Assembly: GCA_020744425.1 (NCBI GenBank)
Contig: JAGMUV010000039.1
Span: 124,001-188,000 of the forward strand
Origin: Dactylonectria macrodidyma
Taxonomy: Eukaryota; Ascomycota; Sordariomycetes; Hypocreales; Nectriaceae
Length of the DNA: 64,000 nt
Direction of reading: 5' to 3'
Under the pieces are notes generated by a model. The model made no database searches and was not told the origin of the DNA. It saw only the letters and a program-made list of their open reading frames with translations. Shown here in pieces: positions 20,406-30,375 of the stretch (the first letter of the stretch is position 1; each line of letters opens with the position of its first letter). A program made the translations under genes and the position numbers.

Positions 20406-22757
20406 ATGTCTTCACACCCATTCTTTAGGCCTCATGGAAGGCTCGAAAAAACCACCCCTCCTAGGACTCCTTCTGAGTCGCTCGGTCCCGCCAAGTCGAG
20501 CACTCCTAGCTCCGCCTCAACTCAAACCAACGTGCCCAATGATAGGCCCTCTCCTTCAACGCTTTCTGACGAAAGAGGCGTGCTGGAAGCGTCTCAGTAC
20601 CCTTTCCCTATCGACTGGGACAAAATCCGTTACAACAGGAAGCCAGTACCATCCATTCGATACCGCCAGCCCCATAAGCGTGCCATCAACTCCAAATCCC
20701 AGCCTTCAGCAATCTACAGGCACGGCGCACAACTTACCACAGACGGGAACAATAAGTTTTGGCTCTGCAAGTATTGCCATATTGGTGGCCATCACGATGC
20801 TGCGCTGTTTTCCAGTGAGAGCACGACCAGCATCATTTACCACCTTAAACAGCAGCACAGACTGGAAGAATTTGGTTACAAAGCAACAGGATCCGATCCT
20901 TTCAGCATAGCTAAAAGGGCAGCAAGTCTCACGCCATATCTCGGAAGCCGGCGCGTGGTGTTCAACGACCTGCAATTCAAGGACGATTTTACTGACTGGG
21001 TGATTGACCTTGACCTCACATTTCGTCAGGCGACTCATCAGCGCACGAATGAGATTTTTATCAATTATCTGGAGGATATTGACAAGATCCTTCCCAGAAG
21101 CCCGTCTACTCTTAGCAGTTGGGTCAAAGAGAAGTGGGTTGGCGATGGTGGGAGACGCGTTTGGCTAAGGGCAAAGCTCCATTCCGCCAAAAGCAAGGTC
21201 CATATCTCGGTGGATGCATGGACATCCGAAGAAGGGACAAACTATCTTGCCATTGTTGCTCACTTCTTGGATGAAACGCATAAGCTGCAAACCGCTCTTC
21301 TGGACCTTCCCCCTCTGAAGGGTCCTCATTCTGGCGAGAACATTGCCAAGGTGTTGTCATCTGTCCTCGATTTCTACGATATCTCACCATCCATTGGCTT
21401 CTTCATGATGGACAACGCTACAAGCAACGACGTATGCATCCAGGAGCTAGCAGAGCAGTACCCGACAATCAGACGCGAAAATCGCCTTCGGTGCGTCGGC
21501 CATATGCTGAACCTCATTGTCAAAGCTCTACTCTTTGGGCAGGGCGTTAGCAAGCTGGAGAAACAGCTCCGCGCTGCATCTGATGACGAGCGGTTTGAGA
21601 TATGGAGGAAGCAAAGCTGTATTGGCAAGCTCCACAACTTCTGCGTGTGGATCAACAGAAGCGACCAGCGACGGGAGCGGCTGAAACAGTACATCCTACA
21701 TGCTTACAACGAAGGCAGCATCGAACACCTCTACACTAGGGTCCTGGTCGATGGTGGTATCCGCTGGAACTCTGTATATTCCATGATTGAACGGGCTTTG
21801 AAACTCCGCCACGCCATTGATCTATTCTTTCTCAACTATTGCCACGTCGGCGCTGAAGGATATGATATCTCACGAGATATCCTGACTCCACAGGATTGGA
21901 TCGATCTGGACCATTTCCTCAATATCCTCAAACCTTTCAAGGATCTAACAAAACGCATGGAAGGCCGAGCGAACAAAGCTGGTTCGGAGGGATCACATGG
22001 CTCACTGCACGAGATCATCGAGTCGCTGGATGTGCTCTTCAAGAAGCTCCAAGAGGCTGGGAAGTTCGCAGATGATCATCCTGACGTGGTGTCAACATAC
22101 TATTCCCATGCTATTGATGCTGCTCGTGTCAAACTTGAGGAGTATTTCGGCCTCACAGACGCCAGTCCTGCATATCGATGCGCAGTTGCCTTGCATCCGG
22201 CCAATAAGTTTACCTACTTTGAGCTTGAATGGAGCCACAATAAGCAATGGATCAGTGGGGCAAAGAGAGTGGTGCACCAGGTGTTTGCACAATACGAGGC
22301 AGCAGCGGAGGCGGACCTAATGGACGGAGCACAGCAGGAGATGGACATGGAGGAGCTAGAGGAGACGGCTATTGTTAATGACAATGCGACACTCGATCCA
22401 CTCCAGCAAGCTCGGAAGCGGCGTCAGAGGCTTGCTGTCACGATGGGGTCAGCTACACGGGGAAAGAAGCGGGCAAGACTGACGTCTGAGCTGGATGAGT
22501 TTATGGCTAGGACGAATAAGGCAGACCTGGATGTTGAGGACCCTCTGGAGTGGTGGGTTCACCATGCACCTGACTACCCTGTCCTGTCGAAGATGGCGTT
22601 TGACTTGTTCAGTTGTCCAGCAATGAGCGCTGAGTGTGAGCGTGTCTTTTCACAGACAAAGAAGGTGATTACGGATGAACGGAACCGGCTCAGTTCAGAC
22701 ACTGTAGCAGCGATTGAATGCCAGAAGCACCTGCTTCGAAGCGGCATGTTAACGTAG
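20406..22757 (+). CDS. hAT-2 transposase, 783 aa
   Basis: A single uninterrupted ORF. Around residue 115 is a BED-like zinc finger, CKYCHIGGHH followed by HLKQQH. The catalytic core includes ISVDAWTSEEG, FFMMDNATSND and HMLNLIVKALLFG. The C-terminal dimerisation region reads PLEWWVHHAPDYPVLSKMA, then PAMSAECERVFSQTKKV. The first 80 residues are Ser/Pro-rich and probably disordered. It differs strongly from hAT-1, which belongs to another family. Both TIRs and the target duplication are present, so this element could be autonomous despite the MULE in its 5-prime flank. Confidence 0.95.
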   Translation: MSSHPFFRPHGRLEKTTPPRTPSESLGPAKSSTPSSASTQTNVPNDRPSPSTLSDERGVLEASQYPFPIDWDKIRYNRKPVPSIRYRQPHKRAINSKSQPSAIYRHGAQLTTDGNNKFWLCKYCHIGGHHDAALFSSESTTSIIYHLKQQHRLEEFGYKATGSDPFSIAKRAASLTPYLGSRRVVFNDLQFKDDFTDWVIDLDLTFRQATHQRTNEIFINYLEDIDKILPRSPSTLSSWVKEKWVGDGGRRVWLRAKLHSAKSKVHISVDAWTSEEGTNYLAIVAHFLDETHKLQTALLDLPPLKGPHSGENIAKVLSSVLDFYDISPSIGFFMMDNATSNDVCIQELAEQYPTIRRENRLRCVGHMLNLIVKALLFGQGVSKLEKQLRAASDDERFEIWRKQSCIGKLHNFCVWINRSDQRRERLKQYILHAYNEGSIEHLYTRVLVDGGIRWNSVYSMIERALKLRHAIDLFFLNYCHVGAEGYDISRDILTPQDWIDLDHFLNILKPFKDLTKRMEGRANKAGSEGSHGSLHEIIESLDVLFKKLQEAGKFADDHPDVVSTYYSHAIDAARVKLEEYFGLTDASPAYRCAVALHPANKFTYFELEWSHNKQWISGAKRVVHQVFAQYEAAAEADLMDGAQQEMDMEELEETAIVNDNATLDPLQQARKRRQRLAVTMGSATRGKKRARLTSELDEFMARTNKADLDVEDPLEWWVHHAPDYPVLSKMAFDLFSCPAMSAECERVFSQTKKVITDERNRLSSDTVAAIECQKHLLRSGMLT

Positions 22758-22942
22758 ATCTACCACCAGGAGTAGAAGAGAAAAAAGAATATAGTCAGTA
22801 ATCAGTCGAGTAATGTCAACCAACCAAGTAAAGTAAGGCACTCTCGTCGAGTAAACCAAGTCAAGCAAGGGGTACTGTCAACCAAGCAAAGTAAGGGGTC
22901 CAATTTTTGCTTTACTTGGTTGTTGGACACACTGGTTTCACC

Positions 22943-24157
22943 CCATTTTACGGGTCCCCATCCGCCTTCTCATCGATAATTGGCTGATTGGGAAGGGGTG
23001 AAACGCGGAACGAACCAATGATGACCCCGCGTTTCGAACACAGCTGCGCACGTGATGCTGCCGAATAGGGTTCTGATCAAAACAACAAACAGCGAGGGCG
23101 AAATATTTGAAACAGCCTTTTATAGAACGACAACACTCCTGCTCGTGGCCGCAATGGCCTCTGCGGCTCATAACGCTTCCCCCAGCGTTGTTTTGACAGC
23201 GATAGAAGCGGTCTTGATGGCATGAGCAATTTCGGGAACTCTGCCACTACGGTATGATCTGTGTTCACGTTAGACATCACGCCACCATACTAGCACAACG
23301 TGGGGCTTCGATTAGGGTAGACCTTGTTCACATCTTGTCGAACTTGCAATTTCCTGCCTGCAGCAACCGCTCAATATCGAAGGGCATGGTTAGTAGTGGA
23401 GGGAAAGCACTTCTCTGGGAAAGGCCTCCACAGTGGCGAGTGATTAGTGACCCGTGAGTCAAAGCCATCGCAGTAAGTACTGCTCTTGGATGTTCTTCCA
23501 CCGGCCCCAGTTATCGTGGGGAACAGCCAATCATATGGGCACATGATGGTGGTCCTTCGTAGATCATGTGGAACCCTGAATGATCTGCAGATGGCGCCTG
23601 CCTGAATTGCCCGCAGATGCAAGGAACAGGGCGCACTACCAAGCATCCTCGGGGGATCGTGGGGATCGCGGCAGATCGTCCGGTATTCGATCTCTCCAAC
23701 CTACGGCCCAAGTGGATAACTGGCGCCGAGCTCAACTTGCGCTTTGCTTCAGTACTACAATGATCGCGCCAAGGGTGGGTGCGGGAGACATCTCAAGGTT
23801 AAATAATAGGTCGGGTGAGCGAGAAGGCCCACTTCTAATGTTTTGCTTTGCTGAATCGTTCTTGTAAGCAGAAGTCAGCCCAAGCAGATCCACCTACGCA
23901 AATCGTATCGGACACAGTCACACAGACCTGCTTAAGCAACAGACTTCATAAGCGGCAATGCCTATGGCAGAACCAGCGTCGATCTGATTATGATGCCATT
24001 TGCATAAGCAGATCCGCTTATGCCTCAGTACGTGCAAAATTGTCTATTACCAAGCCACCTATCGACGCTGGCAACCATCCCGGCGATGCTTCGGCGCGGG
24101 AGAACTAGACCCAGGAGATGGATGTGTGACGTCAATGCCGACAATCATCGTCTTATT
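22943..24157. other. Intergenic region, no gene recognised
   Basis: About 1.2 kb with no protein-like frame. A small perfect inverted repeat, GCATAAGC ... GCTTATGC, lies near 24001-24022. Nothing else could be supported. Confidence 0.45.
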
Positions 24158-24207
24158 TGTTGAATAGTCTCAACAGTCTTCTGGGGTGTAACCCATTTTT
24201 ATTGACA
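24158..24207 (+). repeat. Short TGTTGA...TTGACA repeat, copy 1
   Basis: This 50-bp segment shares the block CTTCTGGGGTGTAACCC and the TGTTGAATA start with 58093-58146. It has LTR-like ends, but no clear target duplication was found here. It lies 66 bp left of the 5-kb TIR element. See the second copy, which has a perfect 5-bp duplication. Confidence 0.6.
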
Positions 24208-24273
24208 GGTTATGAGCCCGGTTGGCCTAGTGGTTTTAAGCGAGAAGTTCATGCCTCGCCCGAGAAGTTGATG

Positions 24274-24316
24274 TTCGGTGGCACCTTAGGGTGGAGTCGG
24301 CAAAAACCGCAAATGC
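24274..24316 (+). repeat. Left TIR of the CGTACG element
   Basis: Reads TTCGGTGGCACCTTAGGGTG and continues through GGAGTCGGCAAAAACCGC. It pairs with 29279-29321. The first 17 bases also resemble the MITE terminus at 32666. Confidence 0.9.
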
Positions 24317-24790
24317 CCAAAATCCAAAATTCCCCACTGTCAAATGTAAATGGAAAGATGTCATGCATGTGAGGGTTGTAGAGAGTCAAATTGGCCTTAA
24401 TCACTGCTCAAGTCAAGAGGACGAAGGTCCCAGTTATATACACAAGAATGGTGTCCAAGTGGGTCGGGACGCCTCCTCGGCTGGGGCGGAATATCGTTTG
24501 ACACCCACAACACCAACACACCAAAATCCAATTACACGATCGTACGTAAAACTCATACAATTCAATTATCGTACTTAAATACATAGTCGGCTGGTCTTCG
24601 CTTCGCTAAGGACCTCATGTGAGATAAGTGATCCATAGCTACTGACCCAGAACACCACGTGAAGGTGCCAGCCATCGTTCTGGTGCCTCCACACAAGGTT
24701 ATATAAACCAGGGCTTCATCGGCGCTATCTATGTGCAAGGGAAAATGCTGGTGTGTTTTGCGTACAGGAAGAAAAGAGAAATACACATTC

Positions 24791-25524
24791 CTAATCAAGC
24801 TGAAGAGGGTCTTCAGCAGTACCAGCACCAGCGGATCCGTCATAAAGGTTAGGGACCAGATCCATCTCATCATCGTCGTCAGCTTCATCCTTGACTTCAA
24901 TGGGATCGGCCTCTCGAGACCCGCCAGCAGGGGGGGCCAAGGGGGAAGCCGCAGCCTCGTACGAGATGCGCTCAGCTACTCGACCCCACGTATTCTCAAC
25001 TTCATCCCGTTTGGAGCACGAAGCAGAGCGATCCGGCCATTTGCAATTGCCGCAGCAGCCACCGAAGTGACCCGGAAGGCGATTACAATGGGGGAAGGGG
25101 CTTGCGTACGAGTCGTGGTCCCTTGCCATCTTGTGCAAGCACGAAGAGCATGCCCGTTACCTGTTCCAGCCGAAATTCGATTCCTCAGAAAGGTCACGGG
25201 ACGACCAGGCAAGGCAAGGATAGCGCGCTGTACCTAGTGCATTCTTTGTGTACGGAGCGAGCTGTTGACCTGAGATGTCAACCCAGAGGAGGCGAGTGCC
25301 TTCTGGCCGTACTGGAGGGAGGAGAAGACGCTGAATCGATATATTAGTAAGCGCTTCATACGAGCGGTGAGGCAAATGACTTACTGGCCCGCCCTGCTGC
25401 TGCTGCTCGGCGTTGTTGTTGTTGTTGTTCCTGCAGAGGTGTGAGCCCGCGGTCCGAAAAGAGGGGGCAGCGCGGCAATAAGGGCAAGGGACGAAGAGGG
25501 AGGAAGAGGCTCGTACGCGTTCAT
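24791..25524 (-). CDS. Accessory gene A of the CGTACG element: Cys-rich zinc-motif protein
   Basis: Exon 1 (25524-25385) starts MNAYEPLPPSSS and is low-complexity, with poly-Thr and poly-Ser runs. A canonical 54-nt intron (25384-25331, GTAAGT ... TCAG) follows. The last coding block, ending at 24791, holds a histidine/cysteine motif (PHCNRLPGHFGGCCGNCKW, then SASCSKR) and an acidic tail. That spacing recalls small fungal zinc-binding proteins of the DUF3716 kind, an analogy only. The exon structure between about 25330 and 25125 could not be resolved, since simple joins meet a stop. A DNA-binding role would fit a transposon accessory protein. It may be a functional multi-exon gene or lightly broken. 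Confidence 0.55.
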
Positions 25525-25965
25525 TTTGGCTGTATTGAAAAGAAAATATTAGCTTTGGATCAAATGAGAGGCAAGGCGGGCTCGTGCGTACAGCGGCGAC
25601 GGCGGCGGCGGCCGTGGTAGTGATTGTGGTGAGGAAAGAACGAAGAAAGAAGCCTCGCCATTTCAGAAGAGATCACAGCCAAAAGTGAATGCACGTAGAG
25701 CTAGCAGTATCAAGCAATGCCATATAGTTATTTACTACCATTCACTTGATGCTATCGCTACGGTATTAATGGCCAGCAAGCTAATTATCAGCCTCAGCCT
25801 TATAGTGGATCTCGGCCTTATCGTCTCCGCACCTTGAAATGCGTATGGCATAATTGCTTTGTTTATTTGCTTTGCTTAAAAATATTTTCTCTTGCAATTT
25901 CTTACCTTCATCCCTTCTTTTCTTTCTTCTCTTTTCCTATGATCGTTTTCCCGTTTACGCGTACG

Positions 25966-27277
25966 ATGGTATCGCATGTTGCTGCTAAGCGATGCCCAAA
26001 GGAATATCGTCTTCACGATGAGATCCAAAGGGAGTCTCCAGCTAGTGGCTTTTGTGGCTACTGTGGCCAGCAATGGCCACAGCCGATTGAAGTTGATGCC
26101 TCTGATGACGAGACTTCATCTTGTAGGACTTCTCGATCCCAGATTTACGGCCCTTTTCTCCCATCTTCATCGTCATCTTCCCAACCGCCACCACGACGTC
26201 AGCGAGATCATACGAGCAACCTCCAAACCCGCTTTAAAGCAGCCGCGACATCAGCCCTCAGAGAATCTCGCCCTGCCAAAGACCTTGATCCATACTCACA
26301 CCCACTTGGCCTTCCTATCCGACTTATCACTCTCTTGATCATTGGGGAGCGAAGGAGCACTTTCTTTATCCCTCGGAAGACAGAGAAGCTAGGTGCGTAC
26401 GATAATCTCATTAGCAACTGATCGCTAACCTGATATTCTAGGCACAGTTGACCTCGACCCCTTGCCATTCCACGAAATCGAGACATTCGACGCGATAACC
26501 GAAGAACAATGGGTAAACTCATACGTACGGCCAAACTACGAGGACTACTTTGCGAGGGACCCTCAATGGAAGATTGGCAAGTCTTGGTCAAAAGAAAACG
26601 GAATACACTTTCTACCGATGCCAAAAGCCGGTCAAGGTCGTACGATTACAGACCTCTTCCAGAAGCCAGATGAAGAGTCTGGTTATGGTATCACATGGGA
26701 GATCCAAGATGGCCGTATTGTTGTCTATTTTGCCTTCCAGGATGAGATCAGTCAGGCTCGTACGGATGAAAAAAAGAGGCCTAAGAAGACTACATCAACG
26801 AAGGCGAGGTCAACTAAGATCAAGCAAGAGGCCCTTCAAATTGACCCAGCGAGCTTTGACTCATCCCCACCACCTAGCGCTCGTACGGATGAGATACTAG
26901 TGAAAGAAGAGAGATTTGACTCTATTGATGTTGCGGCATTTGAGTCTACATCCCAGCTCGACAAGGCATCTGATCTCTTGGAGGACGACGATGAGCAACT
27001 ATTTTATCGTACGCCAACCCCTTCGTCGCAGCCCCCAAAGAGGGGCCGATCGCAAAGTCAGGCGCCAGATGACTTTGACCAAGGCCTACCAAAGAAGCCA
27101 AAACGTACAGGCAGCAAGGTGACTCGTATGAAGGCTAGCTCTAGATTCCCTCCCTCTATAGCTAGTAACGACGAAGCTCACAGTGACGATTCTCAAGAGA
27201 ATGAAACCCCAGAGCCTGCATCTGGGCCAGCCACTCGGACCCGTCATTTCCACAAGAGACGGCCAACTCGTAAATAG
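25966..27277 (+). CDS. Accessory gene B of the CGTACG element: unknown 420-aa protein
   Basis: Two exons, 25966-26392 and 26442-27277, with a 49-nt intron (GTGCGT donor, CTAAC branch, TTCTAG acceptor), stay in frame for 421 codons. The Met at 25966 directly follows a CGTACG. The N-terminus has a CGYC pair (SGFCGYCGQQWPQP) and Ser-rich sequence. The middle (about 150-240) looks folded, with EEQWVNSYVRPNYEDYFARD and GITWEIQDGRIVVYFAFQD. The C-terminal half is charged with Lys/Arg patches and ends KRRPTRK, suggesting a nuclear protein. No family was recognised. It is divergent from gene A and convergent with the transposase gene. Confidence 0.75.
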
Positions 27278-27415
27278 GGATTTCTCGTACGAGACTCACA
27301 TTTCTATTTCGTCATCAAAGTCATTTAGTCGATCTTGTATTTCAGCTGGTAATGGGTCTCCTTGGAGGGAAGCTTGGTCTTGGAGGGAGGTGTGATTCCG
27401 TTGGAGAAGAGTATA

Positions 27416-29208
27416 CTATTTTCTTAGGTTAATCGTACGACTGGAATCTATTTCCTTGCCTTTACTTACATAACGCCCAACACCTCCGCGAGGGATTGCT
27501 GTCAAAGCCAAAGTTGGCCCCTGGTTCCCCCCTTCAATGTGATCTCGTATATCTTGCCGCAGTTGAAGGTATATCTGAAAGAAAGGCCTCATTGGGTCCC
27601 TCTCGAGGGATTGGTCCCCATTGAACCCAAGGTCGAGTAGCCGTGACTGGCACCAATCGAAGGTATCAGGGGTGAGGAAGTTATCAATATCGATATCTTC
27701 AAGCGGTGCAAGCATCGTATGCAAAGCTTCAGTATCAGATCCTTCTCCCTCGCCATCAATAGGAACGCCCCAATTGCGGACTTCTCGTGTATTATAGAGA
27801 TCCATTGGACGACCTGAGATAACATGGGCGCGATTCTTTTGCGTACGGATTCGGTGACCATTCCATAAGTCAACAAAGTCTGCAAACTCATCTTGAATCT
27901 GCGGTGCGTAGATTGCGTACAGAGCAATCTGGTCAACCACGTCACCTTCAATGAAGTATGCCGTAGATGCAAGCTCAGTAAAGAAGGACTAGATACATTA
28001 GTAGGTATCTCGTACGCCATAGGCCAACTTACAATCCAGCGGTCACTAGCTCCTCCTCTAAGGCTTCGCCACCAGCTCTCAATTCTGACATTCCTCGTAC
28101 TTGGCCCGTACATATGACAAGACTGGATTCGGTCTCCTTGGCGATACCGATGAGTTACTCCATCTGCGTCTTCGTATGTGATTTCTGCTGGACCACACTG
28201 GGCAAGAGTAGCCTGTGCTGCTACCCAAAGAGGAGTCTCAACGCCATGATCCGATCGTGTAAAGAAGGGCCGCATTCGTAGGTGCTTGATCGTACGAAGA
28301 AACTGCTTGAGCGTGCTAATTGCTGTTGTTGCTGACCTTCCAATAAAGAACCAAATAATGCATCTTGAGTACGCATCAATGCAGGCGTAGATCTGGAAGC
28401 CGAACCTCTTAAGCTTCTCATATCCATCAAGGCACCATAGGAAATTAGGTCCTGGGACTGAAAAATCCGTACGATGTTTGAAGTTGCCCTCACGCCGCTT
28501 TTGGACCTCTTCCGGAAAGACATCTCGATAGAAGTCATAGAGCCTGTTTTGGGAAATCAAGATGCCTGCCTTCTGTCGTACGTAGTTCCATAGATAACCT
28601 CTTCCAAAGCCTCGGATTGCTTGTGTTCGCCGAAGGTCAGCCTCAAGGAAGTCAATTGCCTTCCGTAATGCCTCAGTACGTTCTTCAGTCGTACGGAAAC
28701 GCCGCTTCATTCCATTATCAAGCCGGATCTTCTTAACTTGGAAGGGTGATAACTGGATTTCGTCTTGATGCTTTAGATCACGAATAATTGATTGGTCACT
28801 ATAACCATATTGGTAGAAGTAAAATCGTACGCGATTGACTGTTTCTTCTGGGACCTGGAGCTTTCGGAAGAGCCCCCAGGCTGTAAATTGCGATCGTAGA
28901 CTTCGCTCACTAATTGGGGGTTGTCTTCGTACGCTGAGGGCTGTATTGACTCGATATAAGATATCAGAGTGTGTTTCTCCAGCCTCAAAAGCCTCAAAGA
29001 TATCCTCAATAAAGTCATCGAGGTTGATGCGGTGAGAAAAGCCCCAAGCTTGTAGCTGCGTCTGTAAGGTCCGTAGCTTAATGACGGGTTGGTGCCGTAC
29101 GACTTGCTGGGTATTAAATTGATTTAGAATCTCTTGCTGGGTAATGCCTGATTCAAAGAGAGTCCGTATCTCTTCTTTATGAGGCTCGAGGGGCACTCTT
29201 GGTGGCAT
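27416..29208 (-). CDS. Integrase-core (D,D,E) transposase of the CGTACG element, 582 aa
   Basis: Exons 29208-28033 and 27988-27416 join in phase 0 across a 44-nt intron (GTAAGT ... CTACTAAT ... TCTAG). The N-terminal 180 residues contain three HTH-like repeats (IRTLFESGITQQEI; IFEAFEAGETHSDI; VRFYFYQYGYSDQSI). The integrase core shows LWCLDGYEKLKRFGF and YACIDAYSRCIIW (first Asp), FTRSDHGVETPL (second Asp) and RNVRIESWWRSL (Glu). The N-R-I-E-x-W pattern is typical of eukaryotic transposon integrases with this core. A 190-residue C-terminal part follows; a further intron near the end (GTAAGT at about 27474) is possible. No stops interrupt it, so the element may be autonomous. Confidence 0.87.
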
Positions 29209-29278
29209 TTTGGCGTACGGATTGACCGATTGGGACGACGTGATGTAAGTGAGGGGTTTTTGGATTTTTGGATTTGAG

Positions 29279-29321
29279 GCATTTGCGGTTTTTGCCGACT
29301 CCACCCTAAGGTGCCACCGTA
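29279..29321 (-). repeat. Right TIR of the CGTACG element
   Basis: Read on the minus strand it begins TACGGTGGCACCTTAGGGTG. Its first base pair TA, where the left end has TT, matches the TACGG start of the MITE at 32666, so TACGG is probably the ancestral terminus. Confidence 0.9.
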
Positions 29322-29445
29322 CCCGTATCAAAGTGGTGCGGCACCCCTATCAATTGCCGGTGAAAAATCCCAGAGCTTAAGAAGACCTTTCGTACCGAAA
29401 GGCACGTTCCTCAAGGCATTCCTCAAGGCATAAAAGTCCTTCGGA

Positions 29446-29560
29446 CTGAATAATGCAGTAGTAGTAATAGCTTCCCGGCCGGCGGACACACAGCCTTCGC
29501 CTGAGGCTACCCCATGCACCCCATCGCCGCTCCAATGTGCATGGGGTGACGTAGTATTTT
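29446..29560 (+). mobile_element. Helitron 3-prime end, third copy (solo)
   Basis: About 115 bp match the Helitron-1 and -2 ends: ATAATGCAGTAGTAG through the hairpin (29510-29519 with 29537-29546) to GTAGTATTTT. No Helitron coding sequence precedes it; upstream is about 125 bp of unassigned sequence and then the CGTACG element. It is either a very short non-autonomous Helitron or a fragment. Confidence 0.8.
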
Positions 29561-30375
29561 AGCCTTACTGGTATGACTTGGTATACCGGTAATACCATGG
29601 TATTGAGATTTCTTCAAACCATACCAAGTCTTGGCGGTATATACCATACTAATACCAATTCATACCAGACCATTCCGATCACTGCTTGGTGTCAATGCCA
29701 GCCCAGTAGCGGAGACTTCTCTCAACCTCGAGACACTCGAAGACGTTGTAGTTAGTGTCTAGTAGCACTCTTGCGGGTTCGTTTGTCTTGCTCATAGTTA
29801 AAGAGCCTATCCAATTCTAATCTTTTGATAGGAACTGTAAGTGTGCACCCTGGGGAGAAAAGCGACATTGGTCTGTTATCACAGGCTGTATTCAAATCGG
29901 CAATGATATCCGTGCCGTAAGCGTCAATGGGCCGGCGCACCAGATCACCTGCAGTATTTTCACGGATGAGAACTGTCAGAACGAAGTGCAGAGTCTGGGA
30001 CAGAAGCAACCTTTCGCTTATGCTTGTACTGCTTTCAATCAAGAGTCTGGAAGCATCAAGTGCTATTACAACGTCAAGTCTTGAATACTCTCCTGCGGTA
30101 TTCACCCTTGAAAGGAATCTCTGATGTCTGCGACAAATTTCAGCGGTGTCGTGTGGGGGTGGGCCAGCCGGACGACAAACGAGGGATGTACTTGAGCTTC
30201 CTATATAGGCATCTATTCAATTGTCATAGGCGTGATGTATCGGAGGCGTGAAAGAAAAAATCCTGTAGCAGACCAGAAATATCTCTATACATCGAATGAC
30301 AATCTTATGTGCCCTCCATCCAACTTGCATGTCTATCCCGAGTGCCTCGCAAGGGGTTCAATCCATTGTCCATGT
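29561..30375. other. Intergenic region, no confident gene
   Basis: The first 110 bp are rich in GGTAT/ATACC words that could fold back. A 117-codon minus-strand frame (30105-29752) has no recognisable motif and is treated as chance. No other feature could be supported. Confidence 0.4.

Larger units (their letters stand above)
16190..22934 (+). mobile_element. hAT-2 DNA transposon, with a MULE nested inside
   Basis: The termini are inverted: the left begins CAGTGTGTCCAATAACCAA (from 16191) and the right, read inward from 22934, begins CAGTGTGTCCAACAACCAA. The flanking octamer GTTTCACC occurs at 16182-16189 and 22935-22942, the 8-bp target duplication expected of hAT. One extra G at 16190 sits between the left duplication and the terminus. 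Subterminal regions are rich in CCAAGTAAA/CAAGTAAG-type words. Removing the 3.88-kb MULE and its 9-bp duplication leaves a hAT of about 2.86 kb with one intact transposase. The empty site lay about 225 bp downstream of the bZIP stop. Confidence 0.9.
24541..29219. repeat. Dispersed array of 23 CGTACG palindromes
   Basis: Exact CGTACG starts at 24541, 24958, 25105, 25512, 25960, 26396, 26524, 26639, 26759, 26882, 27008, 27286, 27434, 27842, 28011, 28291, 28468, 28577, 28690, 28826, 28928, 29096 and 29214. A random hexamer is expected about once in 5 kb. Only about six copies were found by eye in the remaining 59 kb. From 26396 to 29214 many spacings are 100-180 bp, and larger gaps often contain a one-base variant (for example CGTACA at 27104 and CGTATA at 27546). 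Copies lie in exons, introns, at a splice donor (26396) and just before a start codon (25960). Selection on DNA rather than protein is implied. Confidence 0.95.
24274..29321. mobile_element. Three-gene TIR transposon with an integrase-type transposase (IS3EU-like), 5.05 kb
   Basis: Left terminus TTCGGTGGCACCTTAGGGTG (24274 on) and right terminus, read inward from 29321, TACGGTGGCACCTTAGGGTG are inverted repeats matching for about 43 bp with one early mismatch; weaker similarity continues for some 25 bp more. No clean target duplication was found. Inside are three genes: a zinc-motif protein (minus, 24791-25524), an unknown 420-aa protein (plus, 25966-27277) and a D,D,E integrase-core transposase (minus, 27416-29208). 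The whole element is studded with the palindrome CGTACG. The class name is by analogy to eukaryotic elements with IS3/retroviral-integrase-type transposases; only a database search could settle it. Confidence 0.85.

Noticed and set aside
24562..24900. Minus-strand hydrophobic open frame downstream of accessory gene A.
   Set aside because: It overlaps gene A in another frame and lacks any support.
24541..29219. CGTACG array as a CRISPR-like or tandem repeat array.
   Set aside because: The repeated unit is only 6 bp, the intervening sequence is coding and unrelated, and the host is a eukaryote.
29752..30105. 117-codon minus-strand open frame.
   Set aside because: No motif, no intron signals, and no continuation; treated as chance.
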